Below, one piece after another: positions 1 through 13,766 of a stretch of DNA of 64,000 nt; positions within the stretch are counted from its first letter, which is position 1; each line of letters begins with the position of its first letter. The stretch is taken from positions 7,130,001 through 7,194,000 of the forward strand of contig BSYQ01000003.1 of assembly GCA_030272585.1 (NCBI GenBank), read 5' to 3'. The position numbers and the translations under genes are program-made. The notes under the pieces are model-generated. The model saw only the letters and a program-made list of their open reading frames with translations. It had not been told where the DNA came from and did no database searches. The stretch is from Bryopsis sp. KO-2023 (taxonomy: Eukaryota > Chlorophyta > Ulvophyceae > Bryopsidales > Bryopsidaceae).

Positions 1-2004
1 GAACATTGGCAGGGAACGCTAAGCCAGACAGGAAGGTTTCCTTTTGATTCGTCTTCAGTGCAAAGTGACGACACCAAAATGTGGCACAATGTCACCACTC
101 TGGGGGGTGGGAGAAACTACACTTTGACCTTGGCAATTGAGGATAAAGACGGGGTTCTGGCTCCAGCCGTAACCTCTGTGGTTGGTATCGTGACCCCTGA
201 CGCCAGTGCGCCAACTTTCACGAATATCACTTTAGTGGACGCAACAACAGATGCGATAGGTGGAACATTCAATCTTACGCTTGATGCAAGGCTGAATGAA
301 GAGTCCACAGTCCACTACGCTGTTTACACCAATCACTGTGCAACAGGTAAGGGTATCAATCGATAAACCGATCAAAAAATAATTAGATGTTGCCTGACAA
401 GCAATTTTGTTCCTATCGCAACCGAATACCAAGCAATAACCTCATCAAAAACAAACTGGATTCATAAGCCTCTCTGCAGGAAACACCCAAAAACACACCA
501 CCAAAAAAGAAAACCTCTCCCGAAAAACTCAGAGGCATTAAAAAATAAAATAATATTCAAGTAAGAGAATATTTGAGGTATTTTGCGAAATGCTGCGGGA
601 AAAACGCCAGACTATCAAAAGACATCTCAATTTAAACGTTTTTGCACCCATCTCTCACACTTCCAACAAGGCACTTCAATATCACGCTGTTCTCGATCAA
701 CACACACCAAAAAGGTGGATCCCTAGCGAAATTGATGTAGAGCATCTTGTGATCCAGGCAACCCACAGGCCACAGGGGTGGTTGAGGGGGCTTCACTCCC
801 ATCGTCTGTGTGCTCATGTTCACTCCCAACAGAGTGCGATCCAATCGCCAACGGAAGTTTCTCAGGCAATCAAAATGCTCGTGAAGTACACATTCCAGGA
901 AATCTGTCCCCCTTGCCTTTCGAATCATTAAGGAACGCAGACGAGGCTGACTTGCATTGTTTTCAAGGTATAGTATGCTGAAATCTTCACCCAAGCTCAA
1001 CGATGCTGCTTTTGACAAAGTTTCACTCGAGATATTCATGTCGAGACAAGGAGACGTTAGTTAACTGTGAAATCTGTTTCTCGCCAGGTGGTATCGGGCA
1101 AGTTTCCGATGCGCTTCGGATTTATTTCGTGGCGGAAGATACCACGCCAAACTTCAAGGACTTGGGCAACAGCTGCCAATCGGTGAACGCTACAGAGTCA
1201 ATTTACTTTGAATCCTGTATTGCGCACGGAACTGTCTCATGTTCCCAAGACGCCACTTCAAAGGTGGATTTGCCCAACCAACAAGACACAGGATTTCTGG
1301 AATGGGACCACACTGCTGGGACTGCAACTGGTGGGCGAACGAAACTCTGCAAAACGCCACAATTTCATCTGCTACTCCCAGTAGGGACAAATGACGATGT
1401 ATCGGTGTAGTGCTGCAACAGGCACTACTGCGTTTCAGTGATATTTGTTCGGGGTTTTGGGGTTTGAAGGAAGCTCTTATTTTTTTTGATACTGTTACTT
1501 GTCCCAGTTCGCCTCAATCAATTTGATACCACCAGTTTTCTCAACAGCTTACAAAATTTTGTGTTAAAACACACTGGGATGTTCTGCGTTGTAGGTGGAG
1601 ATCCAGCTGAACTCGGCGCCTCAGTCAGTATTAGTCTCGAGTCGCCAAGCGCCCCTACGTTCTTGCTCCTGGAGTTTCCCGTCGGCGACCGAGGACCTTC
1701 TTATATTTCCATGCGATTTCAAATAGATATGCAGGGCCTGGTGGTGTTCTCTGTTGCAAGCATGATCGCCGATATCGATGCCATTCTCACAGGGGCTGCG
1801 CAGGGTGTCCAAATAACGGAGATTGGGAATGGGCGATTCCCAGTGTTTGATCCGTCGCAAGTGCACTCGGTGAACATCACGGCGTGCGACCCAAATCAAC
1901 TCGTTGGGGGAGAAAAATACATCGTCGTGGTGGTTGCGAGGGACAAATATGGCCGGGTGCAATCGAGCGTAGTGAAGGAGCTTGTGGAAACACCGAACAA
2001 CTGA
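1..2004 (+). CDS. Secreted/surface beta-domain protein, 3' part (partial)
   Basis: The C-terminal part of a larger gene that begins before the window. Exons read as 59-346, 758-967, 1088-1330 and 1595-2004, with matching codon phases at each junction (all phase 1), ending in TGA at 2002-2004. The protein alternates short cysteine-containing stretches with threonine/valine-rich beta-strand segments (for example the stretch around APTFTNITLVDATTD) and has NxT/NxS sequons. This resembles repeated extracellular immunoglobulin- or fibronectin-like modules in large algal surface proteins. The last exon has strand-like patterns such as GGEKYIVVVVARDKYG and no transmembrane segment, so a secreted or GPI-independent surface protein is likely. 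I do not recognise a named family. Function is inferred only from composition. Confidence 0.6.
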
Positions 2005-2572
2005 GAATGTTTTGAGAATGTGCTAGCCCGTGATTGAATCTTTGTAGAGTAGAGCGTGGGGAGTAGAACGTGGGGATGCGTGGGTAGGCAGAGCGTAGCT
2101 TTTCGTAGGAGTTACTTCTGGAGACTGATCTTGTGTTGCACACCTGTAAGACTTGTTGAGGCAATTTTTCTTTCAGAGGAAGGAAAGAAAAAGAACTCCT
2201 CTTTCAAAAAGGGGGAGGGGGATCAAGAGGGATCAAAGGGATATTATTAAATTGTTTAGAAGCCTTGTTTTTTTTGCTGATTTGCTGATAGAGTGGACGT
2301 GATGGCGAACGTCAGATGCAGCGAGCGATCTGTGCCAATCCAGGAACATTCCACGGTGCTTTGCCAGTGCACATTCCATCCCTCAACTTGCCATCGAACA
2401 CTACTCATCACACCCAACCTCTACACCCGTTCCAAACCCAGTAGAGAACACCACCTACTCTTATCTGCTGTTCTATCTGGGGAGAATTTCTATTGTTTGG
2501 CAAAGCAGTGTGTGGATCCGCGAACGACGCGGTTCGCGAGTGGCTGAACTGAAACCGAGCTGACAAAAAAAT

Positions 2573-3314
2573 ATGGCGCGTACGCGAACCACCCCAAGGC
2601 GAGGGGGAGCTGGCGCACGTAGTGCAAGTAATTCTGCGAATGCCAGCGAGCCGGTGGTGGAGGGTCGAAGGAGGGAACGCGCCAGAGGGGGTGCTTCCGC
2701 GCGCAAAAACGAACAAGTCGCGAGCGACAGCGATCCCGCTCGCCCCGGTCCCAAACGCAAGCGCCCTGAAGCTGAAGATCTAGGGGGAACGGATGAAGGT
2801 CCTGGTAACAACCCCTTAGACGCTGCAATTTCAGGTGCACCGAAGGCTGGAATCAAAATATCATAGCGAAGGGGCTAGAATCAAAGTACGACGTCCTGCT
2901 GTCTGGACTGAATACTGGAGACTCGATAGGTTTATTTAGCGATGTTTGGGCTTCAACCAGGTGTGCGTGCGCTATCTGCTACTCAGGAGCCCTCGAGAAT
3001 GAGGCTGTCTGGCGGACCAGGCGACAAACTTTTGAAGGAAGAGGGTGCAGAGGAAAACGTTGGTCCCAGAACGAGGCAGCTTCAATGGGGGAGCCTCATA
3101 TCGCAATACCCACAGGTGGATAACCCCAGCAGTTATCCAGGGAAAAGAAAACCTCATCACTTTCATATCACAACAAAACTGGCTTCAAGCACAGACTTGT
3201 CTACTGTACTTGTCTGAGAAAAAGTGAGAAGAAAGGTACTCCACCCCACAGTGTTTTCCCCCCTTGTTTTTATGGTTGCCTGGTAGTGTGCAGACCCACG
3301 AATATACATATATC

Positions 3315-3354
<40 letters not shown>

Positions 3355-6300
3355 GATTCTCTCTTGCAAGGTTTGTGTGTTTTTGTTTTGCAATGGATAG
3401 CATCCCCATGTCTCCTTGACCGGAGAGAACTTCTCCATTGGGCGATCCAAGGATTGTGATTTGAGCTTCAGCGATCGATCTTTGATCGGGCAGCTCTGCT
3501 CGTTGAATGTGAGTGAAATGGTGCATCTCAGCTTCCCCATATATGTAATTTGTCCGAGGGGGGTATTTCATTTGGTAGCAATAAGCCACAGCTGACAATA
3601 TGGTGAGTTTAATAACATGATGATTTTTGAGGCTAATGGAGGGCTCTCTTGCTGGTGTTGAGAATTTTAGGCAGAGGATCGAGTGGGGCGTGTGGTGATG
3701 CTAACCTGTCATTCAGCATCGAACATGCTATCTGTCAATGGAAGGATTCTTAAGGAGGCAGAAAAGGTCAGCAAGAAGCACCCACTTCAACTAACGCTCA
3801 GCTGAACAGCATTCACATAAACCTAGGTTTTTCAGACGGTCATTTTTGGAAGTTAATTTATTTGATGTGTCGATATAGTTGCGTTTTTTTTTTCGGTTTT
3901 TTTGGAACTGAAAGTTGGCGGTTCGTTTAGGTGGAAGTCAAGGGTGGCGATGAGGTTAATATAATGGGCTCCTCCCCGTATTCGTACATTTTCCAACACC
4001 TGGAGATCCCCCCTTCTGTAACACCGCCTGCTTTGCCTCCGGCCACCTCTGTGCAAGCTGATAATACACTTTTGGAGCCACAGACTGCAAGGTAGTCTTT
4101 TATAAGACATCATTTGAGGAACCGGGGGAGGGGGGGGAGAGAGAATTTTGCTTTTACTCAAAAAACAATTTCAGTGATTTCGGAACTCTTATGGAAAGAA
4201 TTTTTCTTGAGCTGTTTTTTTCAATTTGGACACATGAGATTTCACCTTCTTTGCCTCTTCTGTTCAACAAAAGCACATGTGCCAAAGAAATTTATTACAA
4301 TTTTTGGCCGATCCTCTGAACCCTGTTTTCCGAAGGCTAATGGCAAGACCAGACAGGTTGTTGAGAATCGTGGCTTTTAGATAACAGCGGAACGCCCCCT
4401 TGAGTGTTTGAAAGTTTGCCCAGGTGGAGTGGGGATGAACCTGATATCATGCAAGATGTGGAGGCGGTGGATCCTGGCGCTGTCGATGCCCCTGTGAATG
4501 CTCCTGCTGGATCTGGAGTTTCTCATGTGGAGGGAGAACCCATTGAGGTGTCCCAGACTGACGCTGACAAAGATGCAGAAGAGAGCAGGGAAAACAAGGG
4601 TAAGCAAATCCTAGCAAATATATGCAAGGAGGAAAAAATTGAAAAAAAGTGTCTGTTTTTGACAATATAAGTGAGCTTCAAACATGGGTTGGAGGGACGG
4701 TGGAATAGAGAGGAGGCTGCTCCTGTTTAGAGTCGATCCATTCGAGTGCTGAATTGAAGGCAACTTTTTGGAACCTTATTTCTGAGCATGTTCTGCATGG
4801 GTGGTGTAGAGAAAAAATTGAAGGGGGTATTTGATGCAGGTAGCTCATCCTGTCCCCCTATGGAGTTTCCTCGTTTCCCTTCGATCAAAAACCACCAAGC
4901 GGATTCGAGCAGAAAGGCACTGGCGATGGAGGCCATCAGGAACACAATAAGCAGGGTATCTGAGTCCGCAAAGAAGGTTCAACAAGGTAACTCCGACATG
5001 GAATTTACCTCTGATTAAATCTGGGATATTTACGCTGAAATTGGCTGAATTTCTCGGCAGTGGGTATCCAGGATGTGCTGGGAAGAAATATGTTTCTACA
5101 TTAGCCGAAATATGCATGTTTTTGAGTTCCGTTTGATCGTTGGGCTCTTCAGACATGCTTTCCGTTCAAGCAACGATCACTGGGAGCGCCATGGATTGGG
5201 CCCCTGACAACTCAAAGGTCAACAAGCAATTGGAAAATCTCTGCGACGAATTCCGTGAATTCATCGTGCTCCCCGAAAACCTGGATGTTTCCCTCAAAGA
5301 CTTCCCGTACCACATTGGCGAGGGTTTGAAGGAGCGACTGCTGCACACAGCTTTCGTGCATTTCCAACGGCCCCAATACAGGTCGTATATATCAGATTTG
5401 GCGAGTATGAGTTCAAGGATACTGTTGACGGGCCCTGCGGGGTCCAGCCGCTGTCAAGAGGCGCTGGTGAAAGCTTTGGCCAAGGATGTTGGGGCCCGTG
5501 TGCTGGCTTTCGACAAGGTTCAGTTTGGAGTGGATGGGGATCATGTTGATCAAGAGTGCGACCAAGATTTAGGTATTGATTTACAAAAGAAGGGGGGGGG
5601 GTTGCTTTCAAATCACTACGACGATGCTTTGCATGAGGAGTTTTTCTTTTCTGTTCGAGAAGAAACAGAAGATTGATCGCCTGTCAATTACTTAACCCCC
5701 TAACCAAGGAGCAAGGAAATCTGCAACCCATTCTCAGGCAGCATATCACTCCTATACATATATATACATTCAAATTCGTACGAAATTGCAAGAACAAAGG
5801 AACATGTGGCCTGGAAAAGGATTGGTCAATCCATGGCAGTTGTCATCATGGTGGTAACTTTACGTTCTTTTTCAATGCAAGGTATTGGGCCACTGGACGA
5901 TTGTGATGAAATGGATTTTCTTGAGGATATTGAAGGAAAAACGAGTGGGGGATCGGCGGCAGAGGTGCGTTGGCCCAGAGTATGTATCCAGACCTCCAGC
6001 TTTTTTTTTTTTTTTTTTTCCTTTCCTTTCCTGTTTCAATTTTTGGATCGAGTTACGTATTTCAATCCAGCAATTATGGCATGAAGAGATGACAGGCTGT
6101 TTGCTTTCTATTCAATCAGAACTCTACGGCAGTTTTTCTTCGGCAGAAGTATTGACTGTGGATAATGTTGAAACGTTCAGGCTGTACGACATGCACTCAG
6201 CAATCCTGCGATCGGACCTCCCCGCAAGAAGTTTCGCTTCACAATGCCCTCTCGTCCCATGAGCCACACCAAAGATAAAACCAAAGGCACCAAATCACCT

Positions 6301-9300
6301 CAAAAGCCTCTGAAGAAGGGCGATCGAGTGGTCTATTTCGGGAACTCCTTGTCCAACATGACCCCGCCGGGTATGCGAGGAGGGGGAGGTACCCCTTCTG
6401 GACTCATGGCTGGCTTCCCTCCAATGGGAAGCAGCCATGCCGGCCCACCGGGGACATCCTCTCGTCGAGATCAGCAATCATCAAGCAGGGGCCCTTGGGT
6501 TGGATGTGCAGGACGGGTTGCCACTACTTTCAGGGACAATTCCAAGCGAGTGGGGGTGAGATTTGACGACCCTGTCCCTGGGGGTACTAACCTCGGGTAT
6601 GTGTGTGAGGATGGCCATGGATTTTTTTGCAATTCCGCTGAGCTGAGGCTGGAGAGCAGCAATCGAGCTCAGGAGCATGAGGCCAGTGTGATCGATGCGA
6701 TGTTTGATGTGGCGACGGAAGCTGCTTCAAAGCAGCCCTTGATTGTCGTCCTAAAGGTCAGAAAGGGGTTTCCACTTGCCTGACATTCAAGTTTTTATGG
6801 GGGCTTTGTACGACAAAGTTGACTTACCTCTGTTTTTGAATGAAATGTCTCAGGATGTGGAGAAATGTGTTGGGGAAAGCGGTGGGCTGTTGTGCGAACG
6901 ATACTTACACTTGAAGAGGAGGATGGATAGGTTGGAGGGACCTGTTTTGGTCATCGGCTTGCACACCATTGACAGCAGAAGGGAACGGCCCCAGAGTGCT
7001 CTGTTCAACAGGCTGACTCCTCACCCCAGCACCCTGTTGGAATTAGGCCTCTTCGACAATTTCAACAGATGGGAGGATAAGGGAGTGCAAAGGCCGGATA
7101 GCTCCAAGGTGTGGTGAATTCTTTGGAATGTTTTGTTTAGTGTGTTTCATCATTGCTGCCCTTGTTTTACCATTTTCTTATTTTCATTTTTATGTTTCAA
7201 TTTCTTGTTTTCTTGCTTAAGCAGGTCATGAAAATTTTGAAACGGCTGCTGCCGAATAGATTCACGCTGTGTGCGCCCCACTCTGAGGACGGCCTGTCCG
7301 AATGGAAAAAGCTGATGCAAAGAGACATGGGGTTGATGCGAGAAGAGTCCAACCGCCACCTGATCTCAACCATCCTCAACAGATGCGGAATCGATTGCCC
7401 GGACCTACCCACAGTCGTAATTCGAGACACGGAGTTGGTCCAGGAACAAGCCGAGAGGCTGGTGGGGCTGGGGGTGGCCAATGCTTTGAAAAGAGCGGAG
7501 AAACCGGAGCTCAAGGAGGGGAAATTGGTGGTTTCGGGAGATGACTTCATTTCTGCGGCTAATGTCTATCTGGCGCTACAAACTGAGGTCATGCCATCAA
7601 AGTAAGAATCAAGAAATCGATGGAATGCCACCGAAAAAGAGAGACCCCTGGCATTTAAACCAGGGGGGGTGTCTGTATGTTGGTTCTGATTGTGATGGGT
7701 GGGTTTGTTGTTAGGCTGTCCCCGAAGGATGTGGCCACTGAGAATGAATACGAGAGGAGGCTGCTGTCGGAGGTGATTCCTCCGGAAGAGGTGGGCATTG
7801 GTTTCGACGATGTTGGGGCTCTGGAGGGCGTCAAGCAGATTCTGCAGGAAGTCGTGATGTTGCCCCTCCAAAGGCCTGAGCTCTTTTCTCGAGGCCAGCT
7901 GTTGAAACCGACCAAGGGAGTCTTGTTGTTTGGACCCCCTGGGACTGGAAAAACGATGCTGGCAAAAGCGGTGGCTGCAGAATCAGGTGAGCCCTTGGAT
8001 GGCTGCTTTTTTTTTCATTCAACATTTTCTTGCAATGGTTTTTTACAACAAGAGAGTAATACCACGTTGGATGGCTTTATTCAATGGGGTGACGCGTATT
8101 TTCAGTTTTTGCCAGGTCTATGTACCAAAAATAGAACAGATGGATAAAGATAAAAATAGAACGAGTGAATGGTTGTGTGCTCAATGAGTGATGAATGGCT
8201 TTGCTACTGTGTGAGTGAGATTTTTTTTCCTCGTGTTTTCAGGGGCGAATTGCATAAACGTCAGCATGTCGACTGTGGCCTCCAAGTGGTTCGGCGAAGG
8301 GGAAAAGTATGTGAGGGCGTTGTTCTCTCTGGCCCACAAAATCGCACCGAGTGTGATTTTCATCGACGAGGTGGACTCCTTGCTTGGAAGAAGAGACAAA
8401 AACGGCGAACACGAGGCCATGAGAAAAATCAAAAATGAATTCATGTCCAGTTGGGATGGGCTCAGGACTAAAGACAGCGACAGGTAAAGCATCAATGATA
8501 GGCGGATATGTATCATAAGAGTGATGAAATTTTTCGAAGCGTGTTGGGACTTGATGAGGGGAAATTCTGTTTGGGGGTGTCTTTCTTTCCCTTCTGTATT
8601 TTTGTTCTTGGATAGCACACGCAAAGCAGAAAATGATGTTGTGATCCTTTTTGAATTGTAATTCTGGGATTTAGTGAACTCAATATCTATTTTTTATTTT
8701 TTTTGGGGGGGGGGCGGGTTGAGAACATTTTGTTGTTGTGGGATGAATTCACAGGTTTGTTTGTTTTGTTTTGTTGTAGGGTGCTTGTTTTGGCGGCGAC
8801 CAATCGTCCGATGGATATAGATGAGGCAGTTATTCGCAGAATGCCACGTCGACTCTTGGTGGACCTGCCCAATGCTGAAAATAGAGTCAAAATCTTCAAT
8901 GTGAGTTTCCAGGAGCCCTCAATTCTCTCCGATCAGACTTTCAAGAACTGCATTTTTGTCCTCTCTTCTTTGTTATTTTTTAAAAAAATATTTATAATAA
9001 ATAAATATATTATTCTTACCTTTTTTTTCGGCACGTGCAGGTGATTCTCCGTGAGGAAGAGGTGGATGCAGGTTTGGATTATGACGAATTGGCAAATATG
9101 ACTGATGGGTATTCTGGAAGCGATATTAAACATCTCTGCTTGGCGGCAGCATTCCGTCCAGTTCGTGACTACATCGCCCAAGAGAAAAAGAGGAATCAGG
9201 AGGGCCCCAATAAAGATTCAATTCACGAAACCAATGCAAACGGCAATCCTGATGAGAATGTACCGAAACTGGTGGAGGAAGGCAGTGGTAGGGCCGAACC

Positions 9301-9655
9301 CAGCGGAAAGTCTGACGAGGGACAAGATGATGGGGGTGAGGCTGGTTGTGGGGGGAATTCGACGGAAAAGGCGGTGGCGGAGGAAATTAAGAAGCGGTAC
9401 TTGTGTTTGAAACCGTCTGGGGCGAAGGGGGTGAAAGCGGAGGGGGGGGATGAGGATTGTAGATATGGGGCTGATGGAAAGGTTGAGTCGGCGAAATTGA
9501 GGCCGATCAGTATGGAAGATTTGAGGGAAGCTATGAAACAGGTGGGATCGAGTGTGGCGAGCGAAGCAATGAATATGGCTGATTTGAGGCAGTGGAATGA
9601 AATGTTTGGGGAAGGGGGTAGTCGACAATCGACCTCCCTGTCCTATTTTTTGTAG
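2573..9655 (+). CDS. FHA-domain AAA-type ATPase, plant family
   Basis: Multi-exon AAA ATPase. The basic, disordered N-terminus starts [11 protein letters not shown] forkhead-associated domain is spread over exons at about 2.99-4.09 kb (motifs [11 protein letters not shown] and LSVNG; the segment before it ends [10 protein letters not shown]). The plant-specific middle region follows at 5.15-6.75 kb (AMDWAP, FPYHI, then ILLTGPAGS), with a nuclear-localisation-like PPRKKFRF and a [10 protein letters not shown]...[11 protein letters not shown] beta-barrel. The AAA core has Walker A GPPGTGKT (about 7.93 kb), Walker [10 protein letters not shown], sensor 1 LAATNRP and the RRMPRR arginine-finger region. 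The C-terminal helix region ends at TAG 9653-9655. This order matches the Arabidopsis At1g02890/At4g02480 group, which is known family knowledge. It carries a roughly 100-residue charged insert between the AAA lid and the C-terminal helix. It is probably a nuclear remodelling ATPase; the substrate is unknown. Confidence 0.93.
3316..3354. repeat. (TC)n/(TA)n microsatellite
   Basis: A TC dinucleotide run passes directly into a TA run inside an intron of the FHA-AAA ATPase gene, just before the exon that starts near 3395. It is an ordinary compound microsatellite within an intron. Confidence 0.9.
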
Positions 9656-11101
9656 CTTGAAACAAAAATACCTTTTTTTTGTTGGTTTTTTTGGGGGAAA
9701 GGGGGTGGGTGGGAAAAGACTATGTATATCCCTACCAAGTGTGTGTGAATTTTTTTGGACGATAAGTGGCATATCTGGGTACTAAAACTGAAAAACAGAA
9801 GGGGGTAAAAGAGTGAGAGAACTGAAAGTGTGAGAAAGTGTGATCCTTTTTTGTTTTTGTTCGCCTGGAGGTTGGGAAATGTGTTGTGAAGGGAAACATG
9901 CATGCAATGCTGTGTCGAGTGTTGGGGGGGTTTGCTAGAAGGGGGTGTGGTTGAGAGGGGGGAGGAAGAAAGGCTCTGTTAATCTTTGAAGTGAAAAGAA
10001 AAAATGGAGGATTTTGTAATGGATGAAATATGTATGAAATGGTTGTTTTCCCCCCTTCCCGATTTGGGTTTGCCAAATGTCTAAAGACAAAGAAAAACTG
10101 AATGCCTCAATTTATGGATGAAATTCTGAGAGAGAGAATTTTCACCCAGGATTTAGTGTTAGTTTTTTTTTGCTTTTATTAATCTGAATGCCTGGTTCTT
10201 TTGCTGATTACGATGCGACGGTTGGAATGCTCAAGGGGAAAAACGGGGTGTCATATTTACGAAGTCAAAATAAGGAACAATTTTCCAAGGAAAATTTACA
10301 AAGAATGTTACATCAGGTGTTTTTGTTTTCGTTTGTGTATTTGGGGGGGGTGAGATGTGCAATTCACATTGCCGACAAAATATTTGCCAGTTGAATTTGG
10401 AGGGAGGAGATCTATAGCTGGGGGAAAAGAGAGATGGGTGGATTCTTATCGTTTTTGTTTTCGTGTTTTTTTTTTATTTTACTGGGGTCTCCAGAAATCA
10501 CCAGAGTGAAATTTTCAAGTGTGGGTTGGCCGTTGGGAAAGGGATTGGGCTGGAGAAGTGGCGAGAGTTCGCCTTTCTGGGGGAATTGATTTTTTTTAAA
10601 TGGTTCTTTTTTTTTCTCCTGGGATTTGAGGAATCCAGGCATGGCGGAAGAGGAGAATTTCTGTCAAGAGGTGTAATCAATGACACTTGCTACAACATTC
10701 AAATCCCACCACCAGGTAATACTAATTTTATAACATCAAGAAGTGCAAGAAACAACAGTTGCAACAATGTGGGAAAGAAAAGGAGAAGGGCTTCTCAAAG
10801 AGATTGTTTCTCATTCCCTTAACAAGGATCAGGATTTCATTGTTCAGTGAAATCACAATTTTCTGTTTCTGTGGGGAAACAGACAACCAGTTTGCTTAAC
10901 TTCAGAAAGTCCATTGTGAAGCAGGGGTTCTCAACCAGCAGGGAATGTAGATTGCACCTGTCCAACAATGTGCTCCATGTCGGACACATCCAACAATCAT
11001 CCTGCTTTGATCATCACTGCCTCCAATCCAAGGTCGTCCACGACCATCCTTCTTACCACTTTCAGACAAGTGCGCTGCAGAATTCCCCTCTTTCGTGAAA
11101 A
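9656..11101 (+). other. AAA 3' flank and intergenic stretch, no supported gene
   Basis: G/T-rich sequence with T homopolymers, consistent with the 3' UTR of the AAA gene and the promoter region of the PDCD2L-like gene. Short open frames at 10188-10394 and 10463-10822 have no conserved motif and no convincing splice structure, so I do not call a gene. Confidence 0.5.
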
Positions 11102-12675
11102 ATGGGTAGCAGAGGTATTTCTCTTGGGGTGGCGGGCGATATGGTGGGGGAGGGCGATCCCATAACGCATCACGTAACGAAGTGCGGAGGGTCGCCATGG
11201 TATCCAGGACAGCAATCAGAGCGTTCGCCCACATGCCCAAAGTGCGACATATGCAAACAAGACTTGGCTTTATTGCTGCAGGTGGTTGGGGGCATGTTCT
11301 AACTTGTAATCCATGCGAAATTTATCCACTGAGCCAGCAACAGTAGGAAATTCTCTTGCCATACTTTGGGCAAAATTAGGGGGGGGGGTTGGGGGGACGA
11401 TCATGAGCTGAAACTGCAAGTATGATGGGGGGAATTCCAGGCTGTCGTGATTTGGAATGACATGAAAAATTGATACATGCATTGCGTGTATGTGAATGAT
11501 TGCCAGGCTTATGCCCCTCTTCCCTCTTCAAAAGCATGCAGCAATTTCCCTGAACGGAGTTTGTACCTGTTTGGGTGTGTAGCCCAAGGATGTGGGAAGA
11601 AGCCCGGCAGCTGGAAAGCAATCAGAGCTCAGCTACCCCCAGTCGTCCCTGAGAGAAGTGATATCGATTCAACCAAACAGGGTCCAGCAAGATCAAGCCC
11701 GGCAGAGCAATCCAGGGGTGCTGCCTCTCCAATTGGTTCTGGGCGAGGGGGTTTCGCACCACATGGACAGACTGTGGGGAACGAAAGGAAGGAAGAGTCC
11801 ACCTCCCCATTTGATTTCCCTGATCTGGATGTAGCATTGAGCTCACTTGGGGACCCTTCAAGCAAGTCTTTCAAGAAAAAGAAAGCCTCCAAGAGGGGGG
11901 ATGAGAAGGGAGGCACAGGCAGTTCGAAAGAAAATGCTGTGCAATCCAGCCACATGATGAGTCAAACATCTACGTTGCCTCAGTTTTTGATATGGTCAAA
12001 GCCGGAGCCCAGGGAAGGTTCCAAGGTGCAAATGAGCGATAAAGAAAAGAATCATGTGGATGATCTTCTGTCGAGATACGAAGCTACGGAGGGTTCGATG
12101 GAAAGCGGTTTGGAAAAAGACGAAATGGGGCAACGGAAGTCTAAGGCTAGGCAAGTTTGGGATGCTGAAAAGTATGAGAGCACCTTTGCGGTATGGAAAC
12201 CATTCAGGGCTTTTCAGAAAAGAATGGGGAGATCTCCAGATCAATGCGTGCGATATGGGTAAGGTGTTGTCCATAATATCCACGCTCGGAACATCGTTCT
12301 ATTCAAGATTCTCCGTGCTGTTTGTGTTTCGAAGCCTTGATCCCTCAACCATTTGCTGTTTTCCTGTTACGTAGATTCGGAGGTGAATTTCTTTGTCCTA
12401 AAGTCATCGCTGGGAAGGTGCCTCCATGTCAGGCCTGTGGATCTGTCAGAATTTTCGAAATGCAGACGATGCCCCCGCTGCTGACCTACCTTGCAGAAGC
12501 TTCCGCCTGGACCGGTCAAGAAGGGAATACTTCGACTGTAAAAACCACTGAGGTTGCTTTAGATTGTTGGGATTGGATCTCAATTGCAGTGTTCAGTTGT
12601 GAGAAAAGTTGCAGTACGAGTCGAGAGGGTCCTACATTTGTGGAGGAATGTGTGTGTCTGTATTCCGAAGATTGA
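11102..12675 (+). CDS. PDCD2L: PDCD2-like protein (TSR4/PDCD2L family)
   Basis: Three exons, 11102-11281, 11507-12258 and 12375-12675, join in phase. The first ATG gives MGSRGISLGVAGD, matching the family's LGxPG start. Exon 1 then has the C-P-x-C-x-x-C metal-binding start (CPKCDICKQDLALLLQ), continued by AYAPL and a CVAQGCG zinc half-site. A long, Ser/Lys-rich, low-complexity linker follows. The C-terminal PDCD2_C domain contains RYGFGGEFL, a second CxxC (PPCQACG) and the family signature LDCWDWISIAVFSCEKSC. Members act as cytoplasmic chaperones for ribosomal protein uS5 during 40S assembly (established for PDCD2, Tsr4 and Drosophila Zfrp8). All expected zinc positions appear present. This assignment is firm; the choice between PDCD2 and PDCD2L is less so. 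Confidence 0.93.
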
Positions 12676-13766
12676 TTTCGTTTTCTCAAAGCAATGCGGT
12701 GGTACTGTGATGGCAAGCAGATGACTGATTGAATTTTACATAATTAAATGACAGGCTTTTCTTAGTCATCAGGGTCTCTGATTATCATGTTCAGGATCCT
12801 ATGAGCTGTGGACAGGCTCAGTGACACAGAAAATGAGAACTGACTGAATATCACACATTCGAAGAGAAAACAAAAGGGATGGATGGACTTTGAGAACAGC
12901 TGTTCATTATCTGTTCCGGATTTCTTTTTTTTTCTTACTTTTGCATCTGATAGGTGTGGGCTGGAAGCAGATCAAACGTGGTCCGCCCCCTTGAACCGAG
13001 CACTCTTGAAGAGTTTTAGATGGATCTGGAAAACTAATGGGATCCACCAGCTTGCACTAAATTCCCCAGGCTGGCCTGAAGAAGTGCAGCACCATTATCC
13101 GCACAAGAGCATGCGGAAGATTTCGAACCCTTTCAAAGGAGACTACACATTAAAACTGACGACGATCTCAAAAGTTTTGAGTCAGAACCTTTCCAGAAGG
13201 ATCTCCCACCCTGCCATCCAAAAATGACTCTTCTAATAACAGTAACGAGCCACTACTTATGTGCGATTGGATTTATTCAAACTCACCAAGAGCAGTCAAA
13301 CTCAGGTGATTGGAGAAGTTTTAATGATTGACACCGAAATGGCTCGAAGGCCACGACAGAAAACACTGTACTTCCAGTGTTGGTTCAGTTGATTCCAGTT
13401 GAGCAACTACAAACTTGTCACTGAAAAAGCATATTCAAATACAAACCAGATGTACATAGTAATGCCTAGTCAGACCCAATGCTCCCAACCCCTAGTGCTT
13501 TAAACGCTCCAGCCGATGCGACTGGACCTGTGCTAATGAATGACAAGTAAAGATAGAACTCCAACCCTCTTGTTTTCCATCCCACCTTCGATTCCTAAAT
13601 AAACCAATAATCTATTTCCTCAAACGATAATAGCATTCACTCTTCTACCCCTCAGAGAACCTGATCGAATGTTTATTCCGCTTTTCAATAATGGATTCGA
13701 CCAATCCCTTGGCCAAATCTTTTTTTTTCTACAGATGTTTTATCTCCTTATTCTCTGGCTCCAAAA
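12676..13766. other. Convergent intergenic region
   Basis: Lies between the stop of the PDCD2L-like gene (+) and the stop of the ankyrin gene (-). A 114-codon open frame at 12883-13227 has no recognisable domain and begins in a T-rich tract. I see nothing else that can be supported here. Confidence 0.4.

Noticed and set aside
8505..8580. TGATGA-containing intron segment as another C/D snoRNA
   Set aside because: No CTGA box D at a suitable distance and no terminal stem.
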